From positions 812,047-876,046 of the forward strand of contig NW_020194600.1 in the NCBI RefSeq assembly GCF_002865645.1: DNA of 64,000 bases. Reading direction: 5' to 3'. Positions 46,136-58,300 of the stretch are shown piece after piece (the stretch's first letter is position 1; every line of letters starts with the position of its first letter). The translations under genes and the position numbers were made by a program. The notes beneath the pieces are model-generated. The model worked only from the letters and a program-made list of their open reading frames with translations. It was not told the DNA's origin and ran no database searches. The stretch is from Hyaloscypha bicolor E (Eukaryota; Ascomycota; Leotiomycetes; Helotiales; Hyaloscyphaceae).

Positions 46136-48094
46136 ATGTCTAACGATCCGTCATCATTTCTGGTCTCGACTAATACAGCCTTTCCTCAGCAAGGCCAGGT
46201 AGATTGGGTGTCATTTGGAAACGCTTTGTATTCACTGACCGCTTCCACGCTTCAGCGCTTCTCATCCGCGGGTGTCCAGCCAGCCACCTATGCGGCAGGA
46301 ATTGCGTTGGCGAACAGATTCAAGGTTGGGGGTCTTGGAGAGAAACGGGTAGATGACGCTCTACAGAATCTACGGGGAGTACCTGGGTTCGAGCAGATCC
46401 TTTACTTTGGGTTTGGGCATAAGAGCTTTGTTAAGCTGCTTGCTGAAGACCCGAAAGGGACTGACCTTGTTGCTCTTTGCTCTTGTCTGGGCGAGATGCA
46501 TAGCGAGACCGTTACTGCCTGGGTCTTGCGGGAACTTTGGTCTATTGAAGGCTTTCCAGACGACTATAAACCGCCTCATTCACAGTTCCTGGCTTTGGCG
46601 AAAGCGTGCGCTGGTGTCCTTACTCGAACTTCTTTCTCGAACACGGTGGCTGGAATGCATCTTCAAGTATGGGATGACTGGCAGAAGTCTTCTATCATGG
46701 TCTCTCCAGCAGCGGATATTGCCCGAGTGTTGAACGGGCTCTTCAAAATCTCTCGTGGTGAAGTAGATAACATTACGGTGCTCGGATACAATGAATGTGC
46801 ATTTATCGCCGGGATTGCGCAGTGGCTATTCAACTTTACTGTTCGGGTGGAGGAAGAGAACGGACGTCTGGTTTACACGAATACGCCTGAGCATAAAACC
46901 GCTCAAGTAACATTGCGCTATGTTGCAGTCGACCTTCAACGGCATTCATTACTCTTGGCAAATACAACTTACGTTTTACGGTCGCACACATCACTACTCA
47001 TCCAAACCCCGGATCAGAGTATTCTCAAATTTGCACTGAGGGCACCTTGGGATGAATGCTTATCTCGTCTTTTCGGAGTGGCGGATTTCAACAACAGACT
47101 CATCAAGAACGCCAAAACATTTGGCGGTTTTCTCGGGAGCATCGCCCGTATATACGCCGCTGTTGCCAAGGGCGAAATGGAACTTGAATCAGAATCAAAG
47201 AAATCAGTGACAGAGTCCAACTTCAAATATCTCTCAGAAACTGTATACGGGCGAGGCTTCGCTCAAAGCGTTATCTCGACTTTCCCAGAGCTCAAATGCG
47301 GGATTGGTTTTCTGGACAGTCTGGACACAGCTATCGGGGTCACTCTTGACATTGCTCGCCGAGACATCGAATTTCAACTGCGGTCGTTACAATCGCTTTG
47401 TTCTTGTCTTACTTGTCACCCGCATATGCTGAAATACCATAGTCGCTGCTTGGTTGTTATGGCATTCACCCTCTATCACCTGGTCTTAATCGTTTCTGGC
47501 GTAGAGTACCCGCCAGACCTACACCCAACGCTTTCCGGTCTTGAAGAAATATACCAAAACTGCACTTTCATATGGGGATACCGCGGCATAGGATCGCCCC
47601 CAAAAGGCCATCAGACTTGGGAATACTGTCTTGATCAACTCCGAACCTTGAACAGTAATGATATAAACCGCAGACAAGCGGACGAATTCAAGGAGCCCGT
47701 ACCTGGATCGTTAGCATCTGCTTTTCTGATTTTCGTCGGCATCTGGCCGCAACATAGTGCAAGCATTAACACGGCAGATATCTGTACAGCACTTTGTTCT
47801 ATGGGGCTCTGTTTCTATCAGGACAGTTTGCGACTCCTGAGCTCCAGTGCAGAACTTGCCCAGAAAGTGCATATCATCCCAGGTCATATCGAATGGCAAG
47901 GCCGAAGCTACGACACCGTTGTTGACGGTTTATACCACGACAGCCTCATCCCTAAAGTCCCGAAGGCTGTGTTCGAGGAGGCGGTGGGAACTCCTCCAAA
48001 GAACGCATTACGGAATGATAAGGCTTCCATCACATCCTTGGTTACAGAGCGATCAACGGAACGTGAAGTAGCCTTCTTGTTGAATTGGTACTAG
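46136..48094 (+). CDS. Fungal lineage-specific protein of unknown function
   Basis: A single 652-codon exon. MSNDPSSFLVSTNTAFPQQG (46136) was chosen; an ATG seven codons upstream adds a non-homologous-looking start. No signal peptide and no domain I can name. The chain looks mainly alpha-helical and globular, with conserved-looking segments such as QVDWVSFGNALYSLTASTLQ, GVPGFEQILYFGFGHKSFVK and ALCSCLGEMHSETVTAWVLR, and no obvious catalytic motif. Proteins of this general look are scattered and multi-copy in filamentous ascomycetes. The gene has ordinary base composition but sits between AT-rich decayed DNA (pseudogene and minisatellite on the left, LTR relics on the right), an accessory-type setting. 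It is intronless and intact, so it is probably under selection or recently arrived. Confidence 0.7.
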   Translation: MSNDPSSFLVSTNTAFPQQGQVDWVSFGNALYSLTASTLQRFSSAGVQPATYAAGIALANRFKVGGLGEKRVDDALQNLRGVPGFEQILYFGFGHKSFVKLLAEDPKGTDLVALCSCLGEMHSETVTAWVLRELWSIEGFPDDYKPPHSQFLALAKACAGVLTRTSFSNTVAGMHLQVWDDWQKSSIMVSPAADIARVLNGLFKISRGEVDNITVLGYNECAFIAGIAQWLFNFTVRVEEENGRLVYTNTPEHKTAQVTLRYVAVDLQRHSLLLANTTYVLRSHTSLLIQTPDQSILKFALRAPWDECLSRLFGVADFNNRLIKNAKTFGGFLGSIARIYAAVAKGEMELESESKKSVTESNFKYLSETVYGRGFAQSVISTFPELKCGIGFLDSLDTAIGVTLDIARRDIEFQLRSLQSLCSCLTCHPHMLKYHSRCLVVMAFTLYHLVLIVSGVEYPPDLHPTLSGLEEIYQNCTFIWGYRGIGSPPKGHQTWEYCLDQLRTLNSNDINRRQADEFKEPVPGSLASAFLIFVGIWPQHSASINTADICTALCSMGLCFYQDSLRLLSSSAELAQKVHIIPGHIEWQGRSYDTVVDGLYHDSLIPKVPKAVFEEAVGTPPKNALRNDKASITSLVTERSTEREVAFLLNWY

Positions 48095-48159
48095 CTTACT
48101 AGTCCTTCCAGTACCAGGTTCAACTACTAATATTAGCTTCGCCACTCTCATTTATAATG

Positions 48160-48390
48160 ACTCACTATGGAAGCTCAGGGAACGCTCACTAATATATATG
48201 AGTCATCTGATTTATAATATACTGGAGGAAATCGCCACCCACTAGTGGGTATATAAGAACTGTACTTTAGATTCCTTCCTCTCCTTTTTTACTCTTCACT
48301 CTCCTGTATCTAGTCATTTTACAGATTGTCAACCTCCAATATATCGATTTATCATCAATAAATCGATCACTTTCCAATACTTCTATTACA
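48160..48390 (+). mobile_element. Possible LTR fragment
   Basis: The stretch contains a TATATAAGAACTGTAC promoter-like element, a pyrimidine tract, and AATAAATCGATCACTTTCC followed by an end TTCTATTACA, the general layout of a fungal LTR (TATA, poly-A signal, terminal CA). An inverted ATGACTCA/TGAGTCAT pair flanks its left part. A clear TG start and target duplication were not found. Confidence 0.3.
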
Positions 48391-48968
48391 AGGCGTCTAT
48401 CTCTGATGGAACTGTTTACATCCAGCCGGGATTTTCTGGTCGACACATCATCAGTTCGACTGGCCGCACGTCTTGTGACAAGATTTCCTGTCTCTCACTG
48501 CCATGGCTTTGCACTTTTATCAGCAAAGGATGGGAGATGGATAAAGAGTTTTACGACAATCTCCATTACCAAAACGGAATTGATTGCTGCGTATGGGAGT
48601 TTCGAGATGACTTTGCGCGGTGCGCTGCTTTAGCTACTCTATATAATACTCGTGAACAGGGGAAGCGTAAGACTACTTATCTTCTGAGGACGGGGGAATG
48701 CATTCCATGTTGTGTAAGTGCGCTACTTGCGAGGGACTGGTCTCTGGTCGATAATGCCAGGGGCTTGAGTGAGGGTGTGGTTCATATATTGTGAGCGTTT
48801 ATGCTGTTGTGGATGCTTCCTGGGTATCCAGGTATTCTCTTTATCAATTATCAAAATTTATAGTTTCAGGTTTCGTTATCAGAGAGGGCATTATTCTCAT
48901 AAAGTTATTAAAACAATGCCTATCACAAATTCACAATACTATAATTACTCGTGTATAGATAAGAAGCT
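48391..48968. other. Unassigned, partly coding-like
   Basis: A plus frame encodes MDKEFYDNLHYQNGIDCCVW and continues for 85 codons (48537-48794). It may be a gene or element fragment but has no recognisable domain. AT-rich DNA follows. Confidence 0.3.
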
Positions 48969-49211
48969 TGTGACGGTTTAGACAAACCGTTACCTAGTCG
49001 TGTGACTACTATCTACTTTCCATATTAACTGAGGCTCAAACCCTTACGTAACTAACCGTTAAGATATTTATAGCTCTCGCTACTTTTTCTTCTTCTTCTT
49101 CTTCTTTCTTCTCTAGTTTAAGATCCTTATATATAAGCTACTTCATATAAGATTAAGACATTACATCCTTTACTAAACTGTTCCCCGACTCAGCTCACAC
49201 GTGCCGTTACA
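48969..49211. mobile_element. Candidate solo LTR
   Basis: A 243-bp segment starts TGTGACGG and ends CCGTTACA, near-perfect inverted termini of the TG...CA type used by fungal LTR retrotransposons. It also carries a CTT microsatellite and AT-rich interior. Flanking 5-bp sequences (AAGCT and AATAT) do not match, so the target duplication is absent or mutated. No internal retroelement genes adjoin it. Confidence 0.5.
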
Positions 49212-50792
49212 AATATTAAATAAGTAGCAAAAATGGGGTTATACACGATAACCTAAATTATAAGGCCAAATTGCTACTGACATAGTCTTTGACAAGATGG
49301 ATCTAAAATCAGCTCTAGTAGAAACCCCTACGAGGGAGTAGAAACAGATTCGCGGACCTAGTTTGGTAGGGTAACTGTAGCCGTGGCGCACAGGTGGCCA
49401 AAATAGGCTCCATAACGGGGGCTCAGGCTCTGCTCAGGCATGCTCACCTTCGGCTCAGGGTAAAGCAGCAGCAGCTCATGTCAGGGGACTAAAACAGAAC
49501 CATCGAAAGAAAAAGTCGAGTGTGACTATTGTGGAAGTCTTCTAAAAACCGTGTAAGCTTCCTAAAGTGAGCCGCCTTTGAGACGTTGCCATGGCCCGTT
49601 TGAGCATTTCCCCCTATTTTGGCCCAATCATGGAGCACTGAACCATGGCGGCACGGTTTATTGGAACGGTCCAAAAGTAGAAGGAGCAGAAGAGTTTGAG
49701 TTTCAAGACTGAGCTTCCTCTTTGTTACAAGCTCCGTGACTAGCCGAGCCCCTCCCCTGTTCACAGACCGCTCACATGATTTCCAACCCCAACTTCAACA
49801 TCATCCAACAGTCTTCGCGACCGTGCTAAACCCTGGAAACCTTGTCTATGAAAGAAAATTGTTTGCGTTACGGTTACTTATCCTGCACTTCTTTCTGAAT
49901 GAGCTGGGTTTCCAGCTATCTCCCTGTCTAGCTTCTTCAAATCCGTCCCCATTCTTTTCACAGTGACAGGCAGTACCTCCCTGGGGCCATAAACCATGCG
50001 TTCCTGAATCGAGTCCGTTGCGTAAAGATACGCGTTCAACGACAACGCTTTCTCTCCCTTTGCAGGTTTGCTAATGTAATACCGTGTTAATATAGTTAGA
50101 AATAGACATGAACAGGACATCTTACTCGACTCCATTAGTTGTCTGATCTGAGCTGCCGCTAATTCTATCAGGCATGTTTACCCGCTTCTCTTGGTTCGCT
50201 AATAAAAGGGCATCAGCCGTCAGTGCGAGGACGCTAAACTTTCGTCACGCAATCTCACTTTAGGAATGGAACTCAGCTGTAAACAATCTCCCAGTAATAC
50301 AATGTACAATCGAAGTCTGTTCAACGCTTTGCCGGATACCAGATCCACAGACCCAGTGGTCATTGTCAAATATATATGACAAGCCCATCCTTCAAATGTT
50401 CATTTCGGTTTTCTTCTCTCGTCACGAGTCTCAACTTCACAGACCGTTGCAAATCCTCTCTCTCCGAGTTTTGCGCATGTCGCGCAAGTTTGCAATGTCT
50501 CATAGGGGGCTGTGCCTGGCCAATCATATACGCGGACGGGATGGCTGCAGAAGTTATGCGCATTTGCGAGTTCCGCTGGGCAAAGTTTTGCCGACCTTAA
50601 CATCATCGACAATGAGAATACAGGTTATCCGTCGCCGTGGAGTTCTACATTGTGGTCAATATTCATATGACCAGGTGATCTTCTACTAGTGTAATCGTCA
50701 CACCCATAACCTCAGCCGGGGCAAGTGCACTCTCACCACGTGACGGTCACTGTTGTCGAAGCCTTGCCCAAAAACAGCTTCAAGGACGAAAC
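49212..50792. other. Intergenic
   Basis: AT-rich at the left, normal composition to the right. A minus frame at 49489-49764 is short and unassigned. The right end is the promoter of the composite zinc-finger gene. Confidence 0.4.
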
Positions 50793-53700
50793 TTGAGGAT
50801 ACAGCTGAAGACACAATACCCAAGATTGATTGGAGACTTGAATATCCGCTTATTTTCGCTGGTTTCATTCAGAAAAATGATATACCAGAAGAATCATCGG
50901 AGTCCTGCGACGGTGAATCCTGGTCTTGAAGGCGAAGACCCCCCTCTGGACGAAGATGTACCCAGTGGAAGGAGTACGGTATCATCGCGAGCACTAGAAA
51001 GTGGAGAATGTGCGTCAAATACAACAAGTATTGGCTGTGTATCGACAGCGCGTGGGATGACCGCTGTTCCTGCATCAAATTCTACACAGTCCTTACCGGA
51101 CTCCACCTCCCCCCCTTACCCACGAGGCGGCACTCTTGCCTGTCGCCCACCGCAACGTCAACTTAACGTACAACGACAGGCTTCCAGCAGCCATATCCGT
51201 GATATTAATGCCTTAGTCGGGGACATGATCGCGTTCAACCCGCAATGCGTCCTCCACAACTTAACTTCAAAACCGTACGTTCCAAGCCCACTACTGAGCG
51301 GACCAGGAAGAGAAAAGTCAATCGTTGATACAACGGAGTATCGGTTCCAAGGGGAAATGACACCCGATGAGGACGAAAGTTTCTCCGAGATTGCTGACAA
51401 GGACTGGGGTACTGAGGAGGAGTTGACGTTACAGAAGGCGAGAACGTCAAGTGGAATCCAAAAATATGGCGTTATGAGATGGCGAAGCAGTGCTTTTGTC
51501 AAAGAAGATCGCAGCGCGGGTCGACTTAAAGTCCCTACCGGACCTATTCTTGGAAAGAATCCTAAGTTGGGCTCACGATATACGTGTCTTAATTGCAAGA
51601 AGGCTCGAGCAATGGTCAGTATTCGTGTCTCCATTACCTGATGATAATATGCGCTCTCGCTATACACCACTGTACTTCCACAGCGCTAGCGGGCTACTTG
51701 GAACTAATTGTCTGCAGTGCGACGGGAACAAGCCGTGCAGGAGGTGTGCGACCAGGCTAGAAACATGGGATTGCATCTTCGAGACTAAAAATACTACGTG
51801 CGGCGATTCCAAGGGTAGCACGCACCGTACGGCTTCAGAGAGCCATGTCTCTCCCGTAACCGATCCTAAGGGACGCTCTTATTGGAAACCAACTGTCAAT
51901 TCCTTTCAGTTTCCGGTCAGTGAAGGAATCGATGATAAATCTATCCAGCGGCAAAATTCAGAGAGCGATATCCAAAATGTTTGCGATGCTGAACCATCCT
52001 TGGCTACTCCAGGATCATCTGGAATACTGGCAACTCTCAGTGAAACTGCGAAGAGCAATGCTGCTGCCCACAGCGCACAAGGCTCTAGTGAAAGCACAAT
52101 CGAATGCATGATGGACATCCGTAAAGTTTCTAAGCTGGCCTATAACGTTGGTGTTAGTTGTCGCGGAGCTTGTGGGGGCCACGTTATGTTAAGCAGCGAT
52201 ATTGAGAGCCTACAGGAGGTGCTTCGCCGTCTAGAAGACGAATCCACAAGGCCAGAATCGCTACTGAACCGACAAAATAGCAGTCGAAAAGAAGGTCTGA
52301 AAACATCACTCGAACATTGCAGGAAGGTTCTTTCTGTACTCCATGATATCTTTGAAAAATATAACACTGTGAGTGTGGACAAGCCACTACCACAACTATG
52401 GAACTACATTCAATTTGGGAAGAGAAAGATACAGAGCCCGAGCGAGTTTCGAGTCAAGATATCTACATATACTTTTGCTATTACCCTACAACTCAACCTG
52501 ATTTCTGCAGGGTCCCAAGGACGAGCCGAACGAGAGATTGGTGATGCACTACCGGAAGTTCGAGAATCACTTAGCTGGATTATAGCAAAACTAAGAGGCT
52601 ATGAAGGGTCAACACTTGATTCTGATTGTACAGACGACCAACCAATTTGGAAGAAGCTTCGGAAGGAACTTATAGAGGAAGGCTTCCCAAGTCCTCTCAT
52701 TCAGAAGCACAGGAATATGATCATACACTACATCATAGAACTTAGAGACAGAGGGCTGCTGGACGGCCTAGAAGCGTTAAATGAACTTCTCGAAAGTAAC
52801 GAGGAGCCTCACCAGCCAGAAATCTCACCTCCAACCAATTGCGATCCTCCCGTCTCCAAAAGAACCCGTGTTCGTGCGGATCAGACCGCCTTACATACCA
52901 ACCAAAGCGAAGGCTTGGATAGAGACATGTCATCTTCTACTTCATCCGACTACCACAGCAGCGAATCAGAACAAAGTGGAAGTGAAGACACCTCCGACGA
53001 GCTTCTCTCACGCCTTGCGGATGCCCATGTTGACGAAGAGCAATTTGTCACACCTATGTTAGATCCAGCTCGTCAAGCTATGGTGGACCGAGTTATGGCA
53101 GAGTTTTGGGTGATCTTCAATCAGTTATGGCCATCAGATATTCGACAGCACCCCGGAGATTCACACCCCGAGCCTGGGCAACTCGGGAGATTGACTACAA
53201 ATCAACACTCCGCACAATCGCAGCAGTTTCAAAGAAAGAGACAAAGGGAGGACGACGGGGAAGACTTTGATAGAGGTAGTGACAGAAGTCATCAGCCCCC
53301 AAGCCAGTCCACACCACCAGCAAATGGCCCTACCGAGCGCCCCAAGTTTGCCTGCATGTTTCGGAAGCATGACCCGTGCCGGTATAGTATCTACTCTCAT
53401 CGTTCTTGCGCGTTGTCGCATTGGCCAAGCATCGCTCGAGTGAAGTATTGCACCCATCATCGGCGTTCACTTAGCTACTAATCACTTGAAGGGAACATCT
53501 CAACAGGAAGCACCAAATGGCACCATATTGCGAACGATGCTGGCAGACTTTCGATAATCAGCAGATCCTGAACGCACACATTACTGTCGACGCCACTGAA
53601 ATCTGCCAGGTGAAGCCTGGCCATCCACCTGATGGGCTCACGCCTGAGATGGAGAGGAAGTTGAGGAGTAGGAAGAAGGCTCACCGAGATCAGACCGATG

Positions 53701-54484
53701 AAGATCGATGGAGAGATATGTATCGACTTTTGTTTCCGAATGAAGATGTTCCCTCACCTTGTAAGTTACTCCCTCAATCAAATGAAGTCATGGCGCTGAA
53801 CAATCAGATTTTGAGCCAATGCAAGACGGAGCTCCCTTATCGCCTGATTCTTGGGACCTCGCAAACTATGAAGAGTATGCACGCCGGGAGCTGCCACGTC
53901 TAGTAAGGGCGAGTGTGCTGGAGGTCTTCAGTCGGGAGATGCAACCAGTTGAGGCATCGCTCATTGCGAATCTGGTTGACACCATTCAAGAATGCCAAGC
54001 TAGGCTGTTCAGGTCTTATTCGGAGAGGATGAACGAGGATCAACAAGCAGACATTCAGTCTATCTCGATGACAGATGCTCTGATAAGCCCTCCGTCTCCA
54101 AGTCCTCGGGATCTGTCCCTCGGCCCCCAATATCCCTCCGTTGAGAGAATGTCGATGCACACACCTTCGAACTTTTTAAATGCAGCATTTCAACAACCGC
54201 CTCCTCTTCAAGATACGGCATTTGAGCCCAATTTTCAGAGTCACGAGCCAATGCACGACCCACAGGCTTTTAACACAATTGGTGCCTCTCTTTCATCGTT
54301 GAGCGAAACTGTACTCTCCAGTCCCGGATACGGCAGCGAGCACACAGCAGCAACTAGCAGTTCTCAGAGAAAAGCCGCGGATAGCACTTGCCCTCAGGGG
54401 GGACCAGATAGTCAAGATGATACCTTCAGGTGGCAGGATTGGAACAATGAGCCTTCCTGGGGTGAGTGGTTCAGTGCTGATTGA
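50793..54484 (+). CDS. Composite Zn2Cys6 / helical / C2H2 regulatory protein
   Basis: Four exons, 50793-51614, 51718-53444, 53492-53760 and 53808-54484, give 1164 residues. A Zn2Cys6 cluster spans 265-293: CLNCKKARAM, an intron, then CDGNKPCRRC and a final Cys eight residues on, all six cysteines correctly spaced. A helical module at about 405-620 (HVMLSSDIESLQEVLRRLED ... PLPQLWNYIQFGKRKIQSPS ... EEGFPSPLIQKHR) resembles the N-terminal helical domain of fungal STAND/NLR-type proteins. After an acidic linker comes a C-terminal C2H2-type region (KFACMFRKHDPCRY, ARVKEHLNRKHQMAPYCERC, KLRSRKKAHRDQTDEDRWRD), the common fungal C2H2 architecture. The splice at 53444/53492 restores VKEHLNRKH exactly. 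A nuclear DNA-binding regulator is likely; the helical part may oligomerise or sense. The start could be 50877 instead. Confidence 0.75.
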
Positions 54485-55371
54485 TCCGCGAGAGATGGGT
54501 TGCAGACCCAAGCAGATGTCTACGGAGACAACAACTCTGTCCACAGTCCAGAAATAGTGTTATACCTCGTTCTTAAGACTCACTGGGGATTTATCCATGC
54601 GAAGCGCATCCATACGCCTTTCCATTGTTCCTGGATGGACCAAATAAGACGATTCTTGTATATTCATACTTAAGTCCATCTGAGTCTTACGTTTTACCTC
54701 GTACCTTCCTTCATTTCAGCGCGTTTAATGTGCAAGGCAGAAAAATCGACAGACATATCTCGCTGAGTGGCGCGCCTCATAACCTCTATGCGATAATCTT
54801 CTCGGGTGATTCAGCAGGCAGCACATAGTAGACTCGAAACTCCATTTCTTACTCACTTCAATTTTCACGGCCGCATCAATGCTTTCCGCTATGGAACGAT
54901 ATTGTAAACAATGGAAGGTCTGATGAATTGGTTCAGAGGGGGATTTGGTGGTTTTGGATTGAGCCGGCTTAGCTTCATTACAAGCAGGCATCAGAGGTAG
55001 TGGTGCCGAGCATAAAAGAAGAGCCCACTTGATGGCCAATAATGTATGACTTGAGAAGAGCGCTGGCCCGATTAGGAGGAGGGAAAGTCTCACATCCAGG
55101 AAGTTTGACTACATTGTTTCTTGTTAAAAAGAATCTACACTTGCGCCAGATCATTTCAGGAGTGGGCAAGCAGTGAACAGCGATGATGAGATGCAGTCAT
55201 GACTTTATTTCTTCCCGGTGCGAATCTAAGAAACACCAGATCTTCGGAGCAACATCGCATCCATCCATCCAGTCGCCACCTCAGAAAAAGGGAAACGCAA
55301 ACGCCAGTCAAATGCATAATTCCTACAATCAAATCAATCCATCACCCATCCAATCTGTCAGGTCACCTGAC
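54485..55371. other. Intergenic
   Basis: Convergent 3' flanks of the composite gene (+) and eIF3a (-). A minus frame with a hydrophobic start (54725-55093) is present but has no supporting context. Confidence 0.4.
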
Positions 55372-58300
55372 TCAAGTCTTGTTGCGAAGATGAGGAGGCA
55401 CGAATTTGCCAGGCGCCGCCGAGGGTCGAAGAGACTCGCTAGAAGCAGGAGCAGCAGGTGACCCGGCATCCTCACGGCCATTCTCACCTCGACCAGAGCG
55501 ACCGCGGGAGAGAGGGGCGCCGCCGGATGACGACGGGACACGGGAAGAGGATGGCGCAGGCTCGCCGCCGGACTTTGCAGCTTCACGGTCTCTCCAGGAT
55601 GGTTTCCCACCCGCGAGGGCGAGACGTGGCGGGCCAGAGGGGGCGGGGCGCTCGTTGGAATCGGTGCGTTCCATGGGGACCGCGCGACCCATTGGTGAGG
55701 CACGGGCCATGGGTGACTCGGTGCGAGCAGATGGCACCTCCTTTCCTTCCGCGCGCAGCTTCTCCTTCTCTCTCCAGCCGAGCTTGGCTCCAGCCAAAGG
55801 CAATGGGGGTCGTACGCCGCTGCCAGAGTCTTGTCGTTCCATGGCTGGTGGCCCGCGAGGTGCAGCCTTTGCGTCTGCTCGGCGTCGTGCAGCCTCCTCA
55901 GCTCGTCGCTCCTGCAGCGCAGCCATCTCCAAAGCTTCTTGACGTTCCTTTTCTCGGATAGCCTTCAGTTCTGCGAATTCAGCCTTCTTCTTGGCCTCTC
56001 TCTCAGCCTTCTCCTCTGCTTCCTTAGCGGCTCGTTCTTCCTCCTCCCGCAGCATTCGCTCTCTCTCTTCACGCTCACGCTTCTCACGAGCCTTGCGATC
56101 TCTAAACTCCTTTCTGCGAGCTGCTTTCGCCTTCTCCAACTCTCTCTCGGCATCACGACGGCGCTTCTCGAATTCATCATGTCTCCGCTCAACGATGTTT
56201 TCGCGGTAGCTCTCATAGCGGTCGACCAATCGACTCAATCTGTGCTTGAGCTCAACATTCTCCTTGTGCTTAGCCTCGGCTTCTTTCAGAGTCTGAGCCT
56301 TTGTCTTCTCATAAGCTTCCAAGTCTCGTTCACGTTGCTGAGCATAGTCTTCTGGCAGTTTCTGGGCTTCCTCCTTTCTGAAAGCTCGCTCGAGATGGTC
56401 GATTCGCTTGCCAGTGACTCGGAGTTTCTCGTTGATGTCGTTCTTCTCACGCTCAAGTTGGGCAAGCTTCATAGCACGGAGACGATTGGCATCAAGGTTG
56501 TCCAGGTCATCGACATCAATGTCAATAGCCTTGGGACCAATCTTGAGATCGGCGATTTGCTTCTTGAGTTCCTCTTTCCGTACCCGGTCCAGCTCAGCCT
56601 TCATACGCTTCTCTTCACGCTCCTTTTGTTCCAACTTGAGACGGTTATCCTCAGCTTCTTGGAGTTGTGCAGCCTTGATGCGCTTCCGGGTGGCATCTTC
56701 CTTCTCCTTCCGTGCTTGGATTTCTGATGCTTCTTCCTTCCGCTTTTGGATGATCTCTTTTCGTGCCAGTGTCTCCCGATGTTCTTGATTAGCACCAGCC
56801 CTGGCTCGTGCATATGCTGCTTCTCGAGCTTTGACTCTTGCTTCATTGAACGAAGGATCAATGTATTGACATGTGACATAAAGACATTTGGCTAAGCGGG
56901 CTAACTGCGTGCGGACAATTTCGGATGGGGTGTTTTGGAGTCGTTGAACTGAAGATGTTTCGCTTTCAGCTGATCCGGAGCTAGAGCCAGCTTGGATAGC
57001 CTTAGTTGATGAGAAAACATCAGTATCAAAGCTGAGAACTCCGGTAGCATGGTCCATTCGAATTGCAAGGTCACCCTTTTTGTTTCCGTTCATGATGAAC
57101 TTCTCAATTGTATCTCGGGTGACTTGGAATGGCTCGGGGAACTTGGCAAGATTCTCAACAAAGGCGAGATCAACAGTCTCGTAAACTTGGGATAATTGTT
57201 GGAAGAGTCTGGTTAGGATGACTTGCTGAAGAGGGAGAACATACTTCTCCATCTCGGCATCGGCGCCAATCTGAGCCAGAATTGGAGAGATCTTCTGGCA
57301 GATAGACAAAGGATGGAAGTCAACTTCGAGAATGTTGTAAAGCTCGCGAATCTCAGGGCGGGCACGCTTCAGGAGACCCTTGCTCATGGCATCTTTGAAG
57401 AGAACGGCACGAGTAGGGGCTTGAGCCATACCGAGGAGGTGAGTGAGGCGGGAGTTCTTGTTCTTCTTAGCTTCATCAATGTCGACCAACGCACCTCGAG
57501 ATCTTGAAGTGCTGATAACAGGGATGGCGAGGGCTGACAAAAGAACGAAGGAGGCGGCCTTAGAGAGATCAGCTTCCGAGGTTGCTGGGTTGTCTGCCTT
57601 CTTGCTTTGACCTGACGCGACCATAGCGGCGGATTGGCGAAGAAGATTGTAGTATCTCGACCAAGCAGCAGCGTGGAACAGATAGTTCTCCCCGACCAAG
57701 AAGATTCGGGTCAACTTCTCGTAGTAATTCGCCATCATGATGTTCTTCGGTGGTCGCTTGCTAAGGTTGAGCAAATTGTGGATATCTTCAACACTTCGGA
57801 AAGCCTCCTGCCATAATTCAAGCTCGACTGCAACATTCAATTGTTGAAAACGTGTCTCGAGATGTCGTTGAAGTGTCTCCGGCTCATTGAGGTTGATGGC
57901 ATGCATTTGAGCAGAATACTTGGCAGCAGTTTGAACATGATTTCGGAGCAACTCGCACAGTCTGCGGAACTCGGTCTTTCGCGTGTATTTTTGGCAGAAC
58001 TCGAATGCTTGCATGGCAGTGCTCTGGTACATGATCTCCAATCGTGCATTGTTCCTGAGGATGTCGAGAACGGTCCGGTATGTCTCCCACAAAAACTTCA
58101 ACCATGGCGTGACGATAGCGCGATCTGTGCGGTCTCTGGACTGTTCGCCGGATACAGTGGATAGGAGGATAGACTCTGGTGTCTCAGATGCTTCCAAATC
58201 ATCGACGGTGGATGCAGTCGTTTCGAGGGTGGACTGGACTTCGTCTGCCTTTGCTTGCGCTGTCTTCACCTTTTCTTCTGCCAGCTCGATGAACTTCTTG

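Noticed and set aside
49489..49764. 91-codon minus ORF next to AT-rich DNA
   Set aside because: A Leu homopolymer and no recognisable motif. It could be an element relic, but evidence is insufficient.
54725..55093. Minus-strand ORF with a hydrophobic start and a perfect GTGAGTAAG donor-like site
   Set aside because: No matching acceptor or continuing exon was found, and it sits in the convergent 3' flanks of two genes.
55406..56788. Long plus-strand ORFs opposite eIF3a
   Set aside because: They are complements of the Glu/Arg/Lys-rich coiled coil of eIF3a and have no independent coding evidence.
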